This document shows positions 34,991 through 37,457 of a DNA stretch of 37,457 bases, in pieces (within the stretch, counting starts at the first letter, position 1; each line of letters opens with the position of its first letter). Position numbers and translations under genes: made by a program. The DNA is taken from assembly GCA_947458025.1 (NCBI GenBank), contig CANHCJ010000005.1:1-37457 (forward strand). The letters run 5' to 3'. Below the pieces are notes generated by a model. That model saw nothing but the letters and a program-made list of their open reading frames with translations. It was not told where the DNA came from and did not search any database. This DNA comes from Rhodospirillales bacterium (GTDB lineage Bacteria > Pseudomonadota > Alphaproteobacteria > Acetobacterales > Acetobacteraceae).

Positions 34991-37201
34991 CGTGGCGCCA
35001 TCCACGGGCCGGCGCACTGCGATCAACCGTTCCAATGGTCCCAAAGCTGCCCGGAAGCCGTGGCACCCGGTTCCCAGTCCTGCATCCCGAAGGTCGTCAC
35101 GAAAGGCGTTGGCAATCACGCGTCGGACCCCGATCGAGGATACAATCTCGAGTTCAACAGGATCGAGAGGCCTTGTGGTATCCAAGGCCCAGCCTTCGAT
35201 GATGCCGTTTGACATTCGCTCGACAATCCCCCGCAGCACACTGTGGCTCTCTGGGAATTGGTGAGGCTGCACCTCCGCAGCCAAGCAGCGTCGGGCCGCA
35301 TCAACGACCCGCCCATGCTCAACACGCTGCAGCCGCCTCTGCTTTGGAAGGTCGCTAGGGTAAAGTTGTCGATACGAAGCAGCATTGTCGAACAGGTCTC
35401 GGCTGTCCACGTCGGCGAACGTCTCCACGGGTACTCCTTCGGCGAGTATCAGTTCATGGGACTCCAGTTCGACGTGCAGATAGGTGATCAATGTCAAGGT
35501 CACTCGTCTGATCGACGTATCGTTCACAAGCGCACCGATAGGAACAAGAACTGTACCCCCCATTCCATCTGCGACCAATACAGCATGTCGAGGCGAGAGC
35601 ATTAGGTCGCGCATCGGTCGGTCAATGCCCAAGGCTCCAGATCGGATTCGAATGGGATGGAGATGAGGGTTAGCTGCTGCCGTCACCTGATCGTAGCTTC
35701 GTCTACCGATCCAACGAACCTGGTGGATCGCGCCGCATGCTGTCACGATCGGATCTCCGATCTGAAGCTCCTCAATCGCACGGGCTCCATTGGGTACGGC
35801 GATCTTCGTGCCAGGAAGGAAGCACGCGCTCGCAATCGGTATGGACGCTCCTCCAGCGAACCTAATCAGTTCGACTTCATTGAGAGTGTCGGTGCCGTCA
35901 GGCCCGGTGATCCGATACCACCCGCCAGCCAGTTGAACGAGGGAGTAAGCGCTGGACACATCAGTATACAGCGCCGTGTCTGTCCCTGGTCCACCATGGA
36001 GTGTGTCATCTCCATGGCCACCTTCCAGAGTGTCGTTGCCAATGCCTCCTGCCAGCGTATTGGCGGCGACGTTACCACGAAGGAGGTCGTGCCCCGACCC
36101 TCCTGTCGCATTCTCGATCAGCGACCGAGTATCGCTGTTCATGTAGAGATGCGCATTGGCGACGTTGCCGCGCGCGACGTGGCCGGGAGCGAGCTGTGCG
36201 AGCTGGGTTTGGTCGAAAAGCGACCATTCGCCAGGCCGAAGATCGATCGACAGGTCCGATGTGTAGTTCGAAAGATCGTAGGTATCGATGCCGTTTCCAT
36301 CCCACACTGCTGCGTATGCAGTGCTTGTAGTGGAGGCGCCTTGTCCTAGGCCATCTATGAACATTTCTCCTGTAGCCGAACTCCAAGTGTAGATGGTGTT
36401 TCCTGAGCGCGTTTGAAAATTTGCTCCGTAGATGTATTGTATAGCGGCAATATCGTTGATCATGTAGGTCTGATTGCCGCTACCCGGAGCATTTTCGTAG
36501 TGGCTTCCGCTAGCGCCGACATAAGACCGGTATGTCATCACAGACCATTCGGTCGAGTCGCGGGCTGCTGGGAGCACGCCGTGTTGCCCATCGTCGATAT
36601 GCCCATGCTTAAGGCCGATCGCGTGTCCAATCTCATGCAGGTATGTCGAGTAGGCGTAGCTACCAATGTTGGTTGGGTCGTATCGAATGTTTCCGAACCA
36701 GATATCGCCAGCGGTAGAAAAGAAACCCGGATAGTAAGCATAGGAAGTCACGGGCTCCGCAGATCCGGCAAGCCTGATAGTGGCGTGTAAAGAGTCAGTT
36801 TCTGTGACTTCTGTGAAGTTGAGAAGGCTATAATCGGATAGCATTCGGAAAGCAGATCGGGCTGCCGTCTGCTGCGCGGTGGACAGGGGGGTAAATCCAT
36901 TTCCCGGTGATGGGTCGCTGTAGGAGTTACCATAGTTGGTGTGAGATGTAGGAAAGCTGTAGGTTAACGAGAGATTCCACCATGTGAAACCTGACAACAA
37001 TCCATTGATATCCTGGTTCGTGAAATTCCCTTCAGTGCCAATCTGGGTTGTATTGTTGGTATTGGGGACGAAGTTTGCCGATCCCTGCCATTCAGGGCCT
37101 GTCGGCGGCGGTTCGCCTGTTCCTGATCCGCAAGGCATGCATGCAGTGGAGATGGTGCTCGATGGCGGAAGTGAGCAGGCGGGGCAACTGCACATACGCA
37201 T
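34973..37201 (-). CDS. Multidomain secreted-type protein: M10 (serralysin-like) zinc metalloprotease, RTX repeats, Hint (Hedgehog/intein-like) domain, C-terminal GWALD-type module
   Basis: Start MRMCSCPACSL (alternative 37252). STYLHEIGHAIGLKHGH (HExxHxxGxxH) and SVMTYRS Met-turn; GGSGHDLLRGNVAANTLAGGIGNDTLEGGHGDDTLHGGPGTD; CFLPGTKIAVPNGARAIEELQIGDPIV...LMLSPRHAVLVA...LESHELILAEGVPVETFAD; GIIEGWALDTTRPLDPVELEIVSS...FRDDLRDAGLGTGCHGFRAAL. Confidence 0.9.
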   Translation of the reverse strand: MRMCSCPACSLPPSSTISTACMPCGSGTGEPPPTGPEWQGSANFVPNTNNTTQIGTEGNFTNQDINGLLSGFTWWNLSLTYSFPTSHTNYGNSYSDPSPGNGFTPLSTAQQTAARSAFRMLSDYSLLNFTEVTETDSLHATIRLAGSAEPVTSYAYYPGFFSTAGDIWFGNIRYDPTNIGSYAYSTYLHEIGHAIGLKHGHIDDGQHGVLPAARDSTEWSVMTYRSYVGASGSHYENAPGSGNQTYMINDIAAIQYIYGANFQTRSGNTIYTWSSATGEMFIDGLGQGASTTSTAYAAVWDGNGIDTYDLSNYTSDLSIDLRPGEWSLFDQTQLAQLAPGHVARGNVANAHLYMNSDTRSLIENATGGSGHDLLRGNVAANTLAGGIGNDTLEGGHGDDTLHGGPGTDTALYTDVSSAYSLVQLAGGWYRITGPDGTDTLNEVELIRFAGGASIPIASACFLPGTKIAVPNGARAIEELQIGDPIVTACGAIHQVRWIGRRSYDQVTAAANPHLHPIRIRSGALGIDRPMRDLMLSPRHAVLVADGMGGTVLVPIGALVNDTSIRRVTLTLITYLHVELESHELILAEGVPVETFADVDSRDLFDNAASYRQLYPSDLPKQRRLQRVEHGRVVDAARRCLAAEVQPHQFPESHSVLRGIVERMSNGIIEGWALDTTRPLDPVELEIVSSIGVRRVIANAFRDDLRDAGLGTGCHGFRAALGPLERLIAVRRPVDGATLRWAK

Positions 37202-37330
37202 GATTGGCTCTCGTAAGTTAGACCGAGCAGGCAACCACGGTGCTGGAGGCACGGATCGACCGCCCGCAATCTCACGAGCCCTCCGTGGCCAGGCCCTGCA
37301 CTCCTTGTGATCCGGTGCTCAGCGGTATCC

Positions 37331-37457
37331 TAGAGCGTGATTCTGTCTGAGTGAATCGCTTTGGTGATTCCGGCGCGGCTCGTTTTCTGATTCAAGCTGC
37401 TGGCTGGGCGGAGGCCAGCAGCGATGACCCGAGCCCTTTCCCTCGATCTGCGAGAGC
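37331..37457 (+). mobile_element. Left end of an IS630-like insertion sequence, truncated by window edge
   Basis: Terminal-looking TAGAGCGTGATTCTGTCTGAGTGAATC starting at a TA inside CCTAG, followed within 100 bp by ATG-ACC-CGA-GCC-CTT-TCC-CTC-GAT-CTG-CGA-GAG (MTRALSLDLRE), the usual N-terminus of IS630-family transposases. Confidence 0.6.
37424..37457 (+). CDS. Partial IS630-family transposase (first 11-12 aa only)
   Basis: MTRALSLDLRE(R) running off the right window edge; too short for the ORF track. Confidence 0.6.
   Translation, partial: MTRALSLDLRE

Noticed and set aside
35968-36110. Considered the Gly-Asp repeats as a CRISPR or tandem DNA repeat
   Set aside because: Repeats are at protein level (RTX nonapeptides) and imperfect at DNA level.
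1-37457. Search for tRNA, rRNA, CRISPR arrays, phage structural genes, toxin-antitoxin or defence genes
   Set aside because: Nothing recognisable by eye on either strand; a tRNAscan/Infernal/DefenseFinder run would be decisive.

Overview
This is a high-GC window, probably alphaproteobacterial and Acetobacteraceae/Rhodospirillales-like judging by codon usage and protein flavour. It is densely packed with about 30 protein genes, most of them accessory catabolic enzymes. From left to right I read: (i) an SGNH/sialate-esterase-like hydrolase that is open at the left edge and absent from the ORF track; (ii) a D-2-hydroxyacid dehydrogenase, an apparently frameshifted luciferase-like monooxygenase, an IorAB-type molybdenum hydroxylase pair, a Tat-type intradiol dioxygenase, an SDR, an orphan TRAP-type binding protein, an MmsA-type dehydrogenase, a PPOX-fold protein, a MaoC protein, an MBL-fold hydrolase, an alpha/beta hydrolase and an epimerase; (iii) a TPR protein, an orphan ParA, Nnr, malonyl-CoA decarboxylase, an AceE/transketolase-like TPP enzyme, a Zn-ADH, an omega-aminotransferase and a BisC/TorZ-type molybdoenzyme; (iv) a CMD/AhpD protein, a CBS-containing ClC channel with a degenerate selectivity filter, a DenD-like dehydrogenase divergent from an operon of MFS, diaminopropionate ammonia-lyase, amidase and Zn-ADH; (v) in a visibly lower-GC right end, a mosaic secreted protease (M10 zinc protease, RTX, Hedgehog/intein-like Hint domain, C-terminal 'GWALD' module) next to the left end of an IS630-like element cut by the window edge. 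I found no rRNA, tRNA or CRISPR. The best candidates for something undescribed are the M10-RTX-Hint protein and the DAP-lyase/amidase cassette. I ran no searches; all family calls come from motifs recognised by eye.
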